Shown: positions 1 to 9,355, counted from the first letter of the stretch. The stretch: DNA of 64,000 nt from Paenibacillus vietnamensis (GCF_020169515.1 NZ_JAHMHW010000008.1:124001-188000), one strand, 5' to 3'. Made by a program: numbers and translations. The notes: generated by a model from the sequence alone, not told the origin.

Positions 1-2202
1 GTCTCTGCGTTCTTGCTCAATTTCCTGAATGCTGTATTTAATAATACCATCGCGACCAGAAAATATTCCCTTATTCGTGCCGATTTCATAGAACCGATAC
101 CAGGAGACGGCGCTTGGGTCCTCGACAAAATAGACGCCGTTCGGATCCGCACTTACATACCGGATGCCTTCCAGCTTCACCTTATCGAACCACTGCAATG
201 CGCCTTCGACCGACCGCTTTATTTCAGCGGTTTGATTCGGGTAAGACAACAAATAACGAATGATTCCAACCGATTCCGACCCGGAAATGGAAGGATGCTC
301 GTAAGCCCGGGCATGCCTTGGCTCGTAAGTGATCGGATCATGCTGCGCACACCAGGCCGTTAATTGACCGTCAACATTGATCTGCGATTTCAAAATGTAT
401 TCGATGCCTTTCTCTCTTGCCTGCTCCAGCAAGTCGACCGTCTCGCCGTCGATCAAATCGGTGTCGAACGGATAACGTTTGCCGGCGATGTCATCGATTA
501 AGTCCATCACATTAATCATCGCATTATCGTTAAAAGTGACGTAGTCGGAATAGCCGCCGCGCTGCGGATATACCTGCGGCCAGCCGCCTGTCTCGTACTG
601 CATGGTCAATAGGAAGCCGATGCCTTTTCGTACGCTTGTTTTGAACCTCTCATCTCCCGTTGCGCGATAAACCTGCGATATAAACCGCAGTTCATTAATA
701 GTCGAGTTGTTATCGATGGTGCCGAGCTCCGTCACGCCGTCAATACCAAGCTGCGAGGATTTTTTTTCAACCCCGTTCCAGGCTCTGTCGTAAGGCATCG
801 CTTTTGTCCAACCGCCATGATCCATCTGCCACGATAGGAGATTTTCGGCCTTCGCGATTGCTTCATTCAGATCCCCGGCCAAGCCGCCGGCTGCCGTCTC
901 GTTCGCAATGGTTGCATCCTCGCCTAGCTCCTCCGCCGTCTCAAACAAAAGGACAGTGTTGCCGAAACGGTTCGTTCCGGCTGCCGCTTTTTTCAGCGTC
1001 AGGTTTTTAAAAGCCGGGTTAAACGATTTCCAGGTTCCCGTAGCCTTGTTTAACACGATATCCTTATAATCGATTTCAACCAGCGGGCTGTTCAAAGTGA
1101 CGGCAACAACGTTGCTTGCCACCGCATGTACGCCGACGATACTGATTTGTTCAGCACCCTCTGTTTTGGAGGAGATGGCCGTTGCGATTTCCTTCGCTTC
1201 CGCAGCGGTGACAAAATCCTTTTTGCCGAAGCCGCCTTTTGCAGACATGTACCCTTCCCGGATCGCCGCTCCAATCCCGCTGCTGCCGCTTGCCGAATCC
1301 GGAATCAAATCGAGAGCTTTGGCAATCATATTCGCCGCATCGCTGCGCAACAGCGGCTCCTCCGGATGAATCAAGCCGTCCTCTCCCGGGGCAATATAAC
1401 CGGCTTCCTTTGTCGCAGCCAGCACATAGGCATCCCATTCATCCAGCGGTTTTTCCCATACGGCACCGTCCTGATCTAAGTTTTTGAACGTATCCTGCTG
1501 GACATATCCGAGCGTGTCGTTCAATAGAGACATAAAAGATATGCGGGCGATCGGTTGATCCGCCGCTAGCTCTTTGGCCAAAATGCCAAGCGTGTTCAGT
1601 TTTTTCATCAATAGGCCGCCAATGATGTCGGATACCTCAACCTCTTCCAGAACGACAGGCGCCGGTTCTTCCGTGTCCGATTGATTGAGGATTTGAAGAT
1701 GGTCGATATTTGCGCCGCCGCTCGTACCGACAGCCGTCGCGCGGATTACATTGGTGCCGGCATTTAATGACGTATTCGCAGATACGGTTTTCCAGACGGC
1801 AAAATCTCCTGTAGACGGAAAGCCCAGCTGAGGCGCCACGACCGTTCCGTTCACTTTGATTTCTGCCGGGCGGTCTTCCGCGGCGCCGGATGCATAACGG
1901 AATGCAAGCGTGTAATCGCCTGCTGCCGGCACTTCGACGGTCCATTCAATCCAACCGCCGGACACATTCGGGTTAAAATCGACGAAGCCGGTGCCGGTGA
2001 AGCCAAAATGCTTGTTATCGACAATCGTACCGGAGCCTGCGGCATCCTCCGCCTCATAGATTCCGCCTTGCGCTTCTTCGGTAATTTGCGAGTTCTCCTC
2101 CGCATAACCGACGCTTGGCCAAGCTGAACTTAAGAGCGATACTGCCATCACCGAAGCCAACAGCCCGGCAGCCAATTTGGATGCCTGTCTGGTTCGATTC
2201 AT
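1..2202 (-). CDS. pelA: Secreted pectate lyase, PL10 family (C-terminus beyond the left edge)
   Basis: Extracellular enzyme that cleaves polygalacturonate by beta-elimination. The frame is open for 734 codons from ATG 2202 (AGGGG ribosome site 8 nt upstream) to the window edge without a stop. In order it shows a signal peptide ending around AWPSVGYAEE, a CBM35/CBM6-like carbohydrate-binding module (about residues 45-170, starting IYEAEDAAGSG), a linker region with S-layer-homology-like character, and then the PL10 catalytic domain. Diagnostic strings are MDHGGWTKAMPYDRAWNG, TGGWPQVYPQRGGYSDYV and TFNDNAMINVMDLID; the second and third are the PL10 signature. The gene stands alone, transcribed away from the rest of the window. 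Family assignment is strong; the symbol pelA is by family convention. The end of the protein is not visible. Confidence 0.88.
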   Translation of the reverse strand, partial: MNRTRQASKLAAGLLASVMAVSLLSSAWPSVGYAEENSQITEEAQGGIYEAEDAAGSGTIVDNKHFGFTGTGFVDFNPNVSGGWIEWTVEVPAAGDYTLAFRYASGAAEDRPAEIKVNGTVVAPQLGFPSTGDFAVWKTVSANTSLNAGTNVIRATAVGTSGGANIDHLQILNQSDTEEPAPVVLEEVEVSDIIGGLLMKKLNTLGILAKELAADQPIARISFMSLLNDTLGYVQQDTFKNLDQDGAVWEKPLDEWDAYVLAATKEAGYIAPGEDGLIHPEEPLLRSDAANMIAKALDLIPDSASGSSGIGAAIREGYMSAKGGFGKKDFVTAAEAKEIATAISSKTEGAEQISIVGVHAVASNVVAVTLNSPLVEIDYKDIVLNKATGTWKSFNPAFKNLTLKKAAAGTNRFGNTVLLFETAEELGEDATIANETAAGGLAGDLNEAIAKAENLLSWQMDHGGWTKAMPYDRAWNGVEKKSSQLGIDGVTELGTIDNNSTINELRFISQVYRATGDERFKTSVRKGIGFLLTMQYETGGWPQVYPQRGGYSDYVTFNDNAMINVMDLIDDIAGKRYPFDTDLIDGETVDLLEQAREKGIEYILKSQINVDGQLTAWCAQHDPITYEPRHARAYEHPSISGSESVGIIRYLLSYPNQTAEIKRSVEGALQWFDKVKLEGIRYVSADPNGVYFVEDPSAVSWYRFYEIGTNKGIFSGRDGIIKYSIQEIEQERRD

Positions 2203-2252
2203 GAACATTTCCCCTTCCATTCCTAATGTGTGTCATACGAAACGACACTCCG

Positions 2253-2272
2253 ATTATATGAAAACGTTATCA
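2253..2272 (-). promoter_or_regulatory. pelA promoter -10 with overlapping cre (CcpA) site
   Basis: On the minus strand a TATAAT (2253-2258) lies about 50 bases before the pelA start. Directly upstream, 2259-2272 reads TGAAAACGTTATCA on the plus strand, which matches the catabolite-responsive element consensus TGWAANCGNTNWCA at every position. A cre touching the -10 and covering the -35 region implies CcpA repression of pelA when preferred sugars are present. The site is read directly; regulation is inferred. Confidence 0.7.
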
Positions 2273-2339
2273 TTTACGTATACAATCACAGCATTGGATG
2301 AAGGGAAAACATTGGTATTCCCGGGTAAACATGATCTAA

Positions 2340-2367
2340 GGATTATCATCCGGGGGGATGATAATCC
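2340..2367. repeat. Perfect 12-bp inverted repeat upstream of pelA
   Basis: GGATTATCATCC (2340-2351), a GGGG centre, and GGATGATAATCC (2356-2367) form a perfect 12-bp inverted repeat about 80 bases upstream of the pelA -10. It has no following T-run. It could be an operator for a dimeric regulator of the pectinase or a hairpin; no regulator can be assigned. Confidence 0.6.
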
Positions 2368-2392
2368 GGCGAATGTGCCGAATTTATAGAAT

Positions 2393-2435
2393 AAAAGGGC
2401 CGCCCCATAAGATCAATGACCTTACGGGACAGCCC
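2393..2435 (-). terminator. Intrinsic terminator after the phosphotransferase gene
   Basis: Read on the minus strand, GGGCUGUCCCGUAAG pairs over 15 positions (including G-U pairs) with CUUAUGGGGCGGCCC around a 9-nt loop, followed by UUUUAU. The mismatches on the plus strand become G-U wobbles on the minus strand, so it serves the minus-strand gene ending at 2490. Confidence 0.75.
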
Positions 2436-2455
2436 GTGTTCTTTTCGCCGTTAGC

Positions 2456-2504
2456 GCGAAATGAGCTTTTGCCGCCGCCGTGAAGACGGCTACAGCCGAT
2501 TCAT
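2456..2504. repeat. Dispersed imperfect palindrome, copy 1
   Basis: Begins GCGAAATGAGCTTTTGCCGCC and ends ACAGCCGATTCAT. It shares its arms and the GCTTTTGCCGCC and ACAGCCG blocks with copies at 41476-41515 and 42659-42703. It overlaps the last codons and stop of the phosphotransferase gene, so the repeat supplies the end of that protein (MNRL-stop). Confidence 0.55.
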
Positions 2505-3416
2505 GAGACTTATCATGTATGCGTCTAAACGCTCCGCCATTAACTCATCGGTCAGACCGGTTACTCCGAGAGCCGTCCAGCCGGGATAGACGGCCGGCGG
2601 ACCAAACAAAATATCGATCAGAGAGACCAGCTCCCAGTAAGGATCATATTGAAAGGAATCGCCTGCATGCTGCCTGTAGGCGGACAAGAAGGCATCGGCC
2701 GTTTCCACGCCATAGAGCAAGGCCAGATTATTCCGGCAATGGCCGATATCAACGCCTTGAGGCCCTATGCAAGCATTAACCCAATCAACGACGCCGCTTA
2801 ATCTGCCGTTATGCCACAGCACATTGTTCGGATGATAGTCGCGGTGAATGAAGCAAGGTCTGAATGGGGGACGCGGCTGCTTGACCCGGTCGATGACCGT
2901 TTGCCACTCCTTGGGGTGCGGCGACCAATCGGGCACCTGCAATTTCGGAATATCGTTATAAGTAAAATAGCTCCATTGAAATCCGCTGCTGTCGACCGCG
3001 TGGATACGAACGAGCGCCTCGGCCATTTGGTCCAGCCAATCCTTCCGGTTCGCCGGCTCCAAAACCACGCTGCCCTCCAGCTTCGACATCAGCAGGGCAG
3101 GCAGGCCACAGGCTTCCCCGGTTGCGTCAACCGCAATGACTTCAGGCGAGGGAATGCCGGTCTTGAGCGCCAGGCGCAGGCTTGCCGCTTCGTGAAGCGG
3201 CAGGTCGGGCTCGTCTGACAGCCACTCGGCATTGTCGAATTGCCGCAGCACCACTTCCTTGACCGATTCCGGGAGCTGAAGCGTTATGCTGTGAACGCTC
3301 GTGGATATTCCGCCGTACAGCCGGTTTACGGACAGTACGCTGGCCTCGGGATGGACGGAGCGGATCATCCAGTTTAAAATACGGTCCGGAAGCGGGTGCC
3401 CGAATAACGTTGACAT
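2490..3416 (-). CDS. Aminoglycoside phosphotransferase (APH)-family kinase
   Basis: A 308-residue small-molecule kinase of the APH/choline-kinase fold. The catalytic Brenner motif HRDYHPNN is at residues 191-198 and the metal-binding DW (in VVDWVNACIGP) at 211-212. A glycine-poor nucleotide-binding N-lobe precedes them. The start at ATG 3416 has AGAAGGTG upstream. It follows the ABC-F gene on the same strand after 28 bases and is likely cotranscribed with it; a terminator lies at 2393-2435. Members of this family phosphorylate drugs, homoserine, choline, sugars or other small alcohols, and the sequence does not reveal which. Resistance to an antibiotic should not be assumed. Confidence 0.8.
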   Translation of the reverse strand: MSTLFGHPLPDRILNWMIRSVHPEASVLSVNRLYGGISTSVHSITLQLPESVKEVVLRQFDNAEWLSDEPDLPLHEAASLRLALKTGIPSPEVIAVDATGEACGLPALLMSKLEGSVVLEPANRKDWLDQMAEALVRIHAVDSSGFQWSYFTYNDIPKLQVPDWSPHPKEWQTVIDRVKQPRPPFRPCFIHRDYHPNNVLWHNGRLSGVVDWVNACIGPQGVDIGHCRNNLALLYGVETADAFLSAYRQHAGDSFQYDPYWELVSLIDILFGPPAVYPGWTALGVTGLTDELMAERLDAYMISLMNRL

Positions 3417-3444
3417 GACAGCTCACCTTCTTTTCGTTAGATGC

Positions 3445-5382
3445 TTACATGAACTGCTCCCATTCCTCATAGGCGGCCTCTAAAGCCGTTTTGCGGCTGC
3501 CGATTTCGCCCTGTAATTCCTGAATACGAATGTAATCATTGAATACGGCGGGATCGGCCAACTGCTCCTCGAGCTCGGATATTTGCTGCTCCAATGCCGC
3601 GATATCCTGCTCCAGCTGTTCGAGCTTGCGCTGCCGGGCACGCTCCTCGCGTTTGGCCTGTTTATCCGTCTCATAAGAGCTGGTTGTCGTATTGTCGGAA
3701 TTAGAGGCAGCTTTGGAGGCCGATGCGGCTTGTTTAGCCAACGCTTCCAGCCTGGCCTCTTCGATTTCTTGTTTTTTCTCTACCATTTCGTCATAATTTC
3801 CCAGGAAATGCTCAGTTCCTGCAGGCTTTAGTTCGACAATGCGTTCCGCCATTTTGTTCAGGAAATAACGGTCGTGGGAAATGAAGAGCAGCGTGCCTTC
3901 ATAATCCATAAGCGCCGCTTCGAGCACCTCTTTGCTGAAAAGGTCAAGATGGTTCGTCGGCTCGTCCAGAATAAGGACGTTTGCTTGAGCCAGCATCAGC
4001 TTGGCTAACGATACGCGGGCTTTCTCGCCGCCGCTTAAGGAAGAGATACGCTTTAGCACATCCTCGCCGCTGAACAGGAAATTGCCGAGCACGGTCCGGA
4101 TCCGGGCTTCTTCCATGTGGGAATAGGCGCCCCATACTTCCTCCAAAACGGTATTTTGAGGATTAAGTCTCGTATGCTCCTGATCGTAGTAGCCCAGCTT
4201 CACGTGCGTACCGAACCGGATTGTACCGGCGGAAGGCTCGTATTGGCCGACGATGGCCTTCAGCAGCGTGGATTTGCCGATTCCGTTCGGTCCGATGAGC
4301 GCAACCGTTTCTCCGCGGGTCAGCTGGAACGAGACATGCTCGAACAGCGGCTTGTCGCGTCCGGAAAACGTAACCGACACATCCTGAACCTGAAGAACGT
4401 CCTTGCCCGTCATCCGCTCGATTTCAAAGGAAAAATGGGCTTTTTTTAGCTCGCCGAGCGGCTTTTCCAGACGATCCATTTTTTCCAGCGCTTTACGCCT
4501 GCTTTGTGCCCGTTTGGTCGTCGAAGCGCGGACGATATTTTGCTGCACGAACTGCTCCATCTTGGCGATTTCATCCTGCTGCTTCTCATATTGCTTCATA
4601 TTAATCTCGTATTCCGCGGCCTTCAGCTCCGCGTAGCGGCTGTAGTTGCCGGTGTACCGCTTCGACGTATGACGTTCGATTTCAACGATGGTTTGAGCGA
4701 GCGCATCCAGGAAATACCGGTCATGGGACACGACAAGAATGGCGCCTGAATATCCGCGCAAATACGACTCCAGCCAGGTAAGCGTCTCGATGTCCAAATA
4801 GTTCGTCGGTTCGTCAAGCATGAGCAGGTCAGGCGCTTGCAGCAAAATCCGCGCTAAAGCAAGCCGCGTCTTCTGGCCGCCGCTTAACGTGGAAATGACG
4901 GTGTCTTGCGGGAATTGGCCGAAGCCCATGCCGTGAAGAACGCTGTTGATACGGGTATTGATTTCAAAGCCGCCCTGCTCGCGAAACCAGTCCGAGCGCT
5001 TGGAGTAGCGATCCAGCGTATCGGCATAACGTTTCTCATCCGCGTGAAGCTCGGGATCGGCGATTTTGATTTCCAGCTCGCGCAGCTCCTGCTCGGCTTC
5101 GATAAGGTGGGAGAATACGGCGCGCATCTCGGCTTCGATCGTGCGGTCCGACTGCAGGCCGCTGTTTTGGGCCAAATACCCGATTTTTGTTTCTTTTGCT
5201 TTATGGATGGTGCCGGAATCGGCGTTCATTTCGCCGGCGATAATTTTGAGCAGAGTCGATTTGCCTGCCCCGTTCACGCCGACGAGACCGATCCGCTCCC
5301 GTTCTTGAACTTGCATCGAAATATTGGATAACACGGCATTTACGCCGTAGCTTTTTGAAATATTGGAAACCTGAAGCAGCAT
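3445..5382 (-). CDS. ydiF: ABC-F family ATPase (YdiF/Uup-like)
   Basis: Soluble 645-residue protein with two ATP-binding cassettes and no membrane segment, the architecture of ABC-F ribosome-acting ATPases. The first Walker A is GVNGAGKST (residues 35-43) with signature TLSGGQKTRLALARIL; the second is GPNGIGKST with LSGGEKARVSLAKLM. The inter-domain linker (PtIM) is charged and helical, and the C-terminal 90 residues form a coiled coil (LEQLEQDIAALEQQISELEEQL). ABC-F proteins bind the ribosomal E site to resolve stalled or drug-blocked ribosomes. In Bacillus subtilis ydiF also lies in the moaC-tat-groESL neighbourhood, which supports the symbol. It is divergent from the cyclo-ligase gene at 5523. 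Confidence 0.9.
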   Translation of the reverse strand: MLLQVSNISKSYGVNAVLSNISMQVQERERIGLVGVNGAGKSTLLKIIAGEMNADSGTIHKAKETKIGYLAQNSGLQSDRTIEAEMRAVFSHLIEAEQELRELEIKIADPELHADEKRYADTLDRYSKRSDWFREQGGFEINTRINSVLHGMGFGQFPQDTVISTLSGGQKTRLALARILLQAPDLLMLDEPTNYLDIETLTWLESYLRGYSGAILVVSHDRYFLDALAQTIVEIERHTSKRYTGNYSRYAELKAAEYEINMKQYEKQQDEIAKMEQFVQQNIVRASTTKRAQSRRKALEKMDRLEKPLGELKKAHFSFEIERMTGKDVLQVQDVSVTFSGRDKPLFEHVSFQLTRGETVALIGPNGIGKSTLLKAIVGQYEPSAGTIRFGTHVKLGYYDQEHTRLNPQNTVLEEVWGAYSHMEEARIRTVLGNFLFSGEDVLKRISSLSGGEKARVSLAKLMLAQANVLILDEPTNHLDLFSKEVLEAALMDYEGTLLFISHDRYFLNKMAERIVELKPAGTEHFLGNYDEMVEKKQEIEEARLEALAKQAASASKAASNSDNTTTSSYETDKQAKREERARQRKLEQLEQDIAALEQQISELEEQLADPAVFNDYIRIQELQGEIGSRKTALEAAYEEWEQFM

Positions 5383-5522
5383 TTCGAAACCTCCACCTAA
5401 TAAATGTAAAAATGTTTAATAAACCTACTATAATAGTGTACCATAAACAAGCGCCGGCATTGGCGAAAGTTGTATAAGAGTGGTAAACTACTTGTATTGA
5501 AACAAACCGATGGGGAAGCAGA

Positions 5523-6152
5523 GTGAGTGCTTTGACGGAAGAAAATGTATTACTGCAAAAAGCCGGCATCCGCAAAGAGCTGGCGGGGCGCAGGGACAGC
5601 TTGTCTATGGAGCAGCGCAGCCGCTGGTCGGAGACCGTTTGCGCCAGGGCGAAGGAGCTGCTCGAAAGAAAGGCGGCCGCTTCGTTTATGGCGTATGTGT
5701 CGTTCCGCAGCGAGCTCGATTTGTCCGGGCTGATCGAATGGGGCTGGCAAACCGGCCGAACCGTCATTGTGCCGCGCTGCCATGCCGCAAACCGTTCGAT
5801 GACGCTTTATCGCCTGCGCAGCTGGGAGGAGCTGAAGCCCGGAGCCTATGGCATCATGGAGCCGAATCCGGACATCGCACAGCCGCTTGAAGCGGATTAT
5901 GTACCGGAAGCCGTATTCGTCCCCGGTCTGGCTTATGACCGGAGGGGCGGGCGTCTGGGCTATGGAGGCGGTTATTACGACCGATTTGCCGAATCGCTGC
6001 AGAACGCGGAGCGTACGGTGCTGTGGCTGGGGCCTGCTTTCGAGGCGCAGCTGGTGGAGCGGGTGCCGAGCGAGGGGCATGATTTGAAGGTGCAAGCGGT
6101 TATAACGGAAAGCAATGTATATGATTCGGCCGATCAGGCTGGGAAGGAGTGA
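5523..6152 (+). CDS. 5-formyltetrahydrofolate cyclo-ligase
   Basis: Converts 5-formyl-THF plus ATP to 5,10-methenyl-THF, returning stored folate to one-carbon metabolism in the cytoplasm. The 209-residue length is normal. The C-terminal family signature [24 protein letters not shown] is intact, and the N-terminal basic ATP-binding segment ([15 protein letters not shown]) is present. GTG at 5523 is chosen because GGGGAAG lies just upstream. It opens a rightward operon: the next gene, moaC, begins 4 bases after its stop. Confidence 0.92.
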   Translation: MSALTEENVLLQKAGIRKELAGRRDSLSMEQRSRWSETVCARAKELLERKAAASFMAYVSFRSELDLSGLIEWGWQTGRTVIVPRCHAANRSMTLYRLRSWEELKPGAYGIMEPNPDIAQPLEADYVPEAVFVPGLAYDRRGGRLGYGGGYYDRFAESLQNAERTVLWLGPAFEAQLVERVPSEGHDLKVQAVITESNVYDSADQAGKE

Positions 6153-6156
6153 TGAG

Positions 6157-6636
6157 GTGGAGCTGACGCATTTTAACGAGCAAGGCAGGGCGCGTATGGT
6201 TGACATCACAGGCAAGGAAGTCACTTCACGGACAGCCGTAGCCCGGACGACGGTGAAGATGAACCCGGATACGCTGGCACAAATCAAGGCCGGAAAGATC
6301 GGCAAAGGCGATGTGCTGGCGGTCGCTCAGGTGGCAGCCGTAATGGCCGCCAAGAAGACGTCGGATTGGATTCCTATGTGCCATCCGCTTCCGTTAACGG
6401 GTATCGACATCGTGTTTGGAGATAATGAAGCGGACGAGCTTTATATAGAAGGCACCGTTAAGACGACGGGGAAGACCGGTGTCGAAATGGAGGCGCTCAC
6501 GGCCGTATCCGCCGCCGCGCTGACGGTATATGACATGTGCAAAGCGCTGCAAAAGGATATGGTGATCGGTCCTACACACCTCGTGTCCAAAACGGGAGGA
6601 AAAAGCGGCGATTATCGGATTTCGTCAAACCCATGA
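6157..6636 (+). CDS. moaC: Cyclic pyranopterin monophosphate synthase MoaC
   Basis: Second step of molybdenum cofactor synthesis: turns the MoaA product into cyclic pyranopterin monophosphate. The protein has 159 residues, the usual size. The motif [17 protein letters not shown] (MCHPLPL at residues 74-80) and [26 protein letters not shown] contain the active-site residues. A longer frame starts at 6115 inside the previous gene. GTG 6157 ([16 protein letters not shown]) is preferred because GGAAGGAG lies 7-8 bases upstream and homologues start at this point. Part of the operon with the mogA-like gene. Confidence 0.93.
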   Translation: MELTHFNEQGRARMVDITGKEVTSRTAVARTTVKMNPDTLAQIKAGKIGKGDVLAVAQVAAVMAAKKTSDWIPMCHPLPLTGIDIVFGDNEADELYIEGTVKTTGKTGVEMEALTAVSAAALTVYDMCKALQKDMVIGPTHLVSKTGGKSGDYRISSNP

Positions 6637-6663
6637 TCGGAATAGGGATGGGAGGAATAGCTA

Positions 6664-7158
6664 ATGCGGTGGAAGGTAGCGATATTAACGGCAAGCGATA
6701 AAGGCTCGCGCGGGGAACGCGAAGATACGAGCGCGCAGGTCATCCGCGAGCTGATCGAGGAAGAGCTGGGCGGCGAAATCGTCGAGTACCGGATCGTTCC
6801 GGACGAGCAGGACGAAATTATGGCGGCGCTCATTGAGATGACGGAATATTTCCATGCCGATCTCGTGCTGACGACAGGCGGGACGGGGCTGGCTCCGCGC
6901 GACGTGACGCCCGAGGCAACGCTTAAGGTAATCGACCGCGCCGTTCCGGGCTTGGCCGAGGCGATGCGGATGGGCGCCCTGCAGAAAACAAGAAGGGCGA
7001 TGCTCTCGCGCGGGGTATGCGGAATCCGCGGAAGTTCGCTGATCGTCAACCTGCCCGGCAGCCCGAAGGGTGTTCATGAAAGCATGATGGCCATCATGGA
7101 CCAGCTTCCGCACGCGCTGGGAATTTTATCCGGACAGCTGGGGGAGCATAACGGATGA
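6664..7158 (+). CDS. mogA: Molybdopterin adenylyltransferase (MogA/MoaB family)
   Basis: Adenylylates molybdopterin before metal insertion. 164 residues, a single MoCF domain. The fold's core motif LVLTTGGTGLAPRDVTPEA is at about residues 68-85 and the late NLPGSPKGV segment is intact. ATG 6664 follows GGGAGGAATAGCT. Its stop overlaps the start of the next gene (ATGA), so the two are translationally coupled. MogA and MoaB are hard to separate by eye; the lack of rex, which sits here in B. subtilis, distinguishes this neighbourhood. Confidence 0.85.
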   Translation: MRWKVAILTASDKGSRGEREDTSAQVIRELIEEELGGEIVEYRIVPDEQDEIMAALIEMTEYFHADLVLTTGGTGLAPRDVTPEATLKVIDRAVPGLAEAMRMGALQKTRRAMLSRGVCGIRGSSLIVNLPGSPKGVHESMMAIMDQLPHALGILSGQLGEHNG

Positions 7159-8210
7159 GCGGGCAGCAAGAGCAAGCGGCAGAGACAGCCGAAGTCCGGA
7201 GCGAAACCGTGCTGAAGGAAGTGCCGGTGCACGAGGCGGTCGGACTGCGTCTCGCGCATGATTTGACCCGGATCGTTCCCGGGCAGTTTAAAGGCCGGCT
7301 ATTCAAAAGAGGCCACGTCATCACCGAAGCCGACATTCCCGCGCTGCTCGATATCGGCAAGGAGCATATCTACATTATGGAGCTTGGAAGCAGCGAGCTC
7401 CATGAGGACGACGCCGCCATTCGGATGGCCGAGGCTTTGTGCGGCGAGAATATGCGGCTGTCGGAGCCGCATGAAGGCAAGGTCGGCATGAAATCGGAGA
7501 TATGGGGACTTGCCGATATAGATAAATCGATCGTTGACGCCATCAACGGGCTGGGAGACATCGCGCTTGCCACGGTCAAAACAAACACGGTTGTAAAGCC
7601 CGGCGGCCAGCTGGCGGCGACCCGGGCAATTCCGCTCGTCGTCCCGAAAGCCAAGGTCGAGAAGGTTGAGCGGCTGGCGACCGAATACCGCCGGAGCCGC
7701 GGCGGCGCTTCTCCGCTGCAGGTGCGGCCGTTCCGTAAGCTGAGAGCGGGCTTGCTGACGACAGGCAGCGAGGTGTATGGCGGCAGAATCGAGGACAAGT
7801 TCGGTCCCGCCGTAAGGAGAAAGCTCGAGGAGCTTGGCTCGGAGGTTGCCGAGCAACGGTTCGCTCCGGACGATCGACAAACAATTGTCAAGGAAATACA
7901 CTATTTGCTTGAACAGCGTTATGATATGATACTAGTGACCGGCGGCATGTCCGTCGATCCCGATGACCGGACGCCGGGCGCCATTAAAGCGTCGGGTGCG
8001 GAGATTGTCAGCTACGGAACGCCGATGCTTCCGGGCTCCATGCTCCTCATCGGCTATTTGCAAGGCATCCCGATTCTGGGGCTGCCGGGCTGTGTGATGC
8101 ATGATCCATACACATCCTTCGACGTCCTGCTTCCCCGCATACTGGCGGGAGACATTATCGAGCGGGAAGATATAACCGGTATGGGTTACGGCGGGTTGTA
8201 CGGCTGCTAG
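7155..8210 (+). CDS. Molybdopterin-binding protein, MoeA-like
   Basis: 351 residues with an N-terminal segment like the start of MoeA (VPVHEAVGLRLAHDLTRIVPGQFKG then the SAF-like HVITEADIPALLDIG) and a C-terminal MoCF domain containing LLTTGSEVYGGRIED, ILVTGGMSVDPDDRTPGAI and GLPGCVMHDPYTSFDVLLPRIL. It is shorter than canonical MoeA (about 400 residues) and lacks a clear C-terminal domain IV. It may be a molybdenum insertase variant or a molybdopterin-binding regulator of the same fold. Overlaps the mogA stop by ATGA. Confidence 0.8.
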   Translation: MSGQQEQAAETAEVRSETVLKEVPVHEAVGLRLAHDLTRIVPGQFKGRLFKRGHVITEADIPALLDIGKEHIYIMELGSSELHEDDAAIRMAEALCGENMRLSEPHEGKVGMKSEIWGLADIDKSIVDAINGLGDIALATVKTNTVVKPGGQLAATRAIPLVVPKAKVEKVERLATEYRRSRGGASPLQVRPFRKLRAGLLTTGSEVYGGRIEDKFGPAVRRKLEELGSEVAEQRFAPDDRQTIVKEIHYLLEQRYDMILVTGGMSVDPDDRTPGAIKASGAEIVSYGTPMLPGSMLLIGYLQGIPILGLPGCVMHDPYTSFDVLLPRILAGDIIEREDITGMGYGGLYGC

Positions 8211-8254
8211 CCGGGCCCGCAGACGATAGGATTTTATTTTGGGAGGTAAATCAG

Positions 8255-8488
8255 ATGTCGGGAATAGGTGCCACAGGCATTATTCTGCTTGTACTTGTCG
8301 CTCTGCTTCTGTTTGGGCCGAACAAGCTTCCTGAGCTTGGCCGCGCTTTCGGACGGACGCTTCGCGAATTCAAGTCAGGCGCAAGAGAAATTATGGACGA
8401 CGACGACCGCAAGGAGAAGGACGCGAGCCGGATCGAGGTCAGAAGTCAGGAGAATACGGAGAAGGAAAACAAGCGGCTGCCGGATTAA
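8255..8488 (+). CDS. tatA: Sec-independent translocase subunit TatA
   Basis: 77-residue pore-forming subunit of the twin-arginine exporter. One N-terminal membrane helix (about residues 5-20), the hinge motif FGPNKLPELGRAFGRTLREFK directly after it, an amphipathic helix, and a charged DDDDRKEK tail. GGGAGG precedes ATG 8255. It is followed by tatC as in the minimal TatA-TatC systems of Bacilli; such TatA proteins also do the job of TatB. Confidence 0.95.
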   Translation: MSGIGATGIILLVLVALLLFGPNKLPELGRAFGRTLREFKSGAREIMDDDDRKEKDASRIEVRSQENTEKENKRLPD

Positions 8489-8533
8489 TCGGGCCCGCTT
8501 TTTTCTTGACATTTTAACGAAGGGGGAGTGGAA

Positions 8534-9355
8534 ATGGGAAACGATGCTAGAAGTCATTCGAGTCCGAAGTCACGGAAGGAACTGATCCGCGAGGAAGGGC
8601 TGATGCCGCTGCTTGAGCATCTGGGAGAGCTTCGGAAGCGGCTCGTTTATGTCATTATTGTCCTTGTGCTGGGACTGGTCGTCGGTCTTGTGCTCGCCGA
8701 ACCGGCGTACAACTTTCTGATGAGCCAAGAGCCGGCCGATTCGATTTCGCTGCATACCTTCTCCTTGTGGGACGGGATCGGGATGTATATGAAGTTCGCG
8801 TTCTTCATCGCGCTTATTCTGTCGATCCCGGTCATCGCCTATCAGCTGTGGGCATTTGTGAAGCCCGCGCTGCGGGAGAACGAGCAGCGGTCCACGCTGA
8901 AATACGTGCCGTTCGCGTTGATTATGTTTTTGATCGGACTGGCTTTTTCGTATTTTGTCGTGTTTCCGCTCGCCTTTAATTTTACGAGAACCGTGTCGCA
9001 GCATTTGAATCTGGAAGAGACGTACGGGATTGCGCAATATTTCTCGTTTATGTTCAATTTGCTGCTGCCGATTTCGCTGCTGTTCGAGCTGCCGCTCGTC
9101 ATCATGTTTCTGACGGCAATCCGTCTGGTCAATCCGAAGCGGCTCCGGAAGATGCGCCGGATCGCCTATTTTGTCATGGTGCTGATCGGGGTTATGATTA
9201 CGCCGCCGGATTTTATATCCGACGTTCTGGTCGCGATTCCGTTAATCTTGCTGTATGAGGTCAGCGTATTTTTGTCGGGCACGGTGTACAAAAAGCAGCT
9301 GGCGGCCGATGCGCGGTTTGAGGCGGAGTACGGCCAATCTTTGAATAAAGCTTAA
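8534..9355 (+). CDS. tatC: Sec-independent translocase subunit TatC
   Basis: Membrane receptor for twin-arginine signal peptides. About 273 residues with six hydrophobic helices and the N-terminal signature LLEHLGELRKRL, plus the conserved SFxVVFPLAFNF segment and LMITPPD-like motif (MITPPDFISD). ATG 8534 is chosen over GTG 8528 because GGGGG lies 7 bases before it. Ends the housekeeping operon; a strong terminator follows. Folded proteins, often cofactor enzymes including molybdenum enzymes, are the substrates, which fits the adjacent cofactor genes. Confidence 0.94.
   Translation: MGNDARSHSSPKSRKELIREEGLMPLLEHLGELRKRLVYVIIVLVLGLVVGLVLAEPAYNFLMSQEPADSISLHTFSLWDGIGMYMKFAFFIALILSIPVIAYQLWAFVKPALRENEQRSTLKYVPFALIMFLIGLAFSYFVVFPLAFNFTRTVSQHLNLEETYGIAQYFSFMFNLLLPISLLFELPLVIMFLTAIRLVNPKRLRKMRRIAYFVMVLIGVMITPPDFISDVLVAIPLILLYEVSVFLSGTVYKKQLAADARFEAEYGQSLNKA

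Noticed and set aside
2490-3416. Calling the phosphotransferase an antibiotic-resistance gene
   Set aside because: Only the generic APH kinase fold is visible; the family includes many metabolic kinases.
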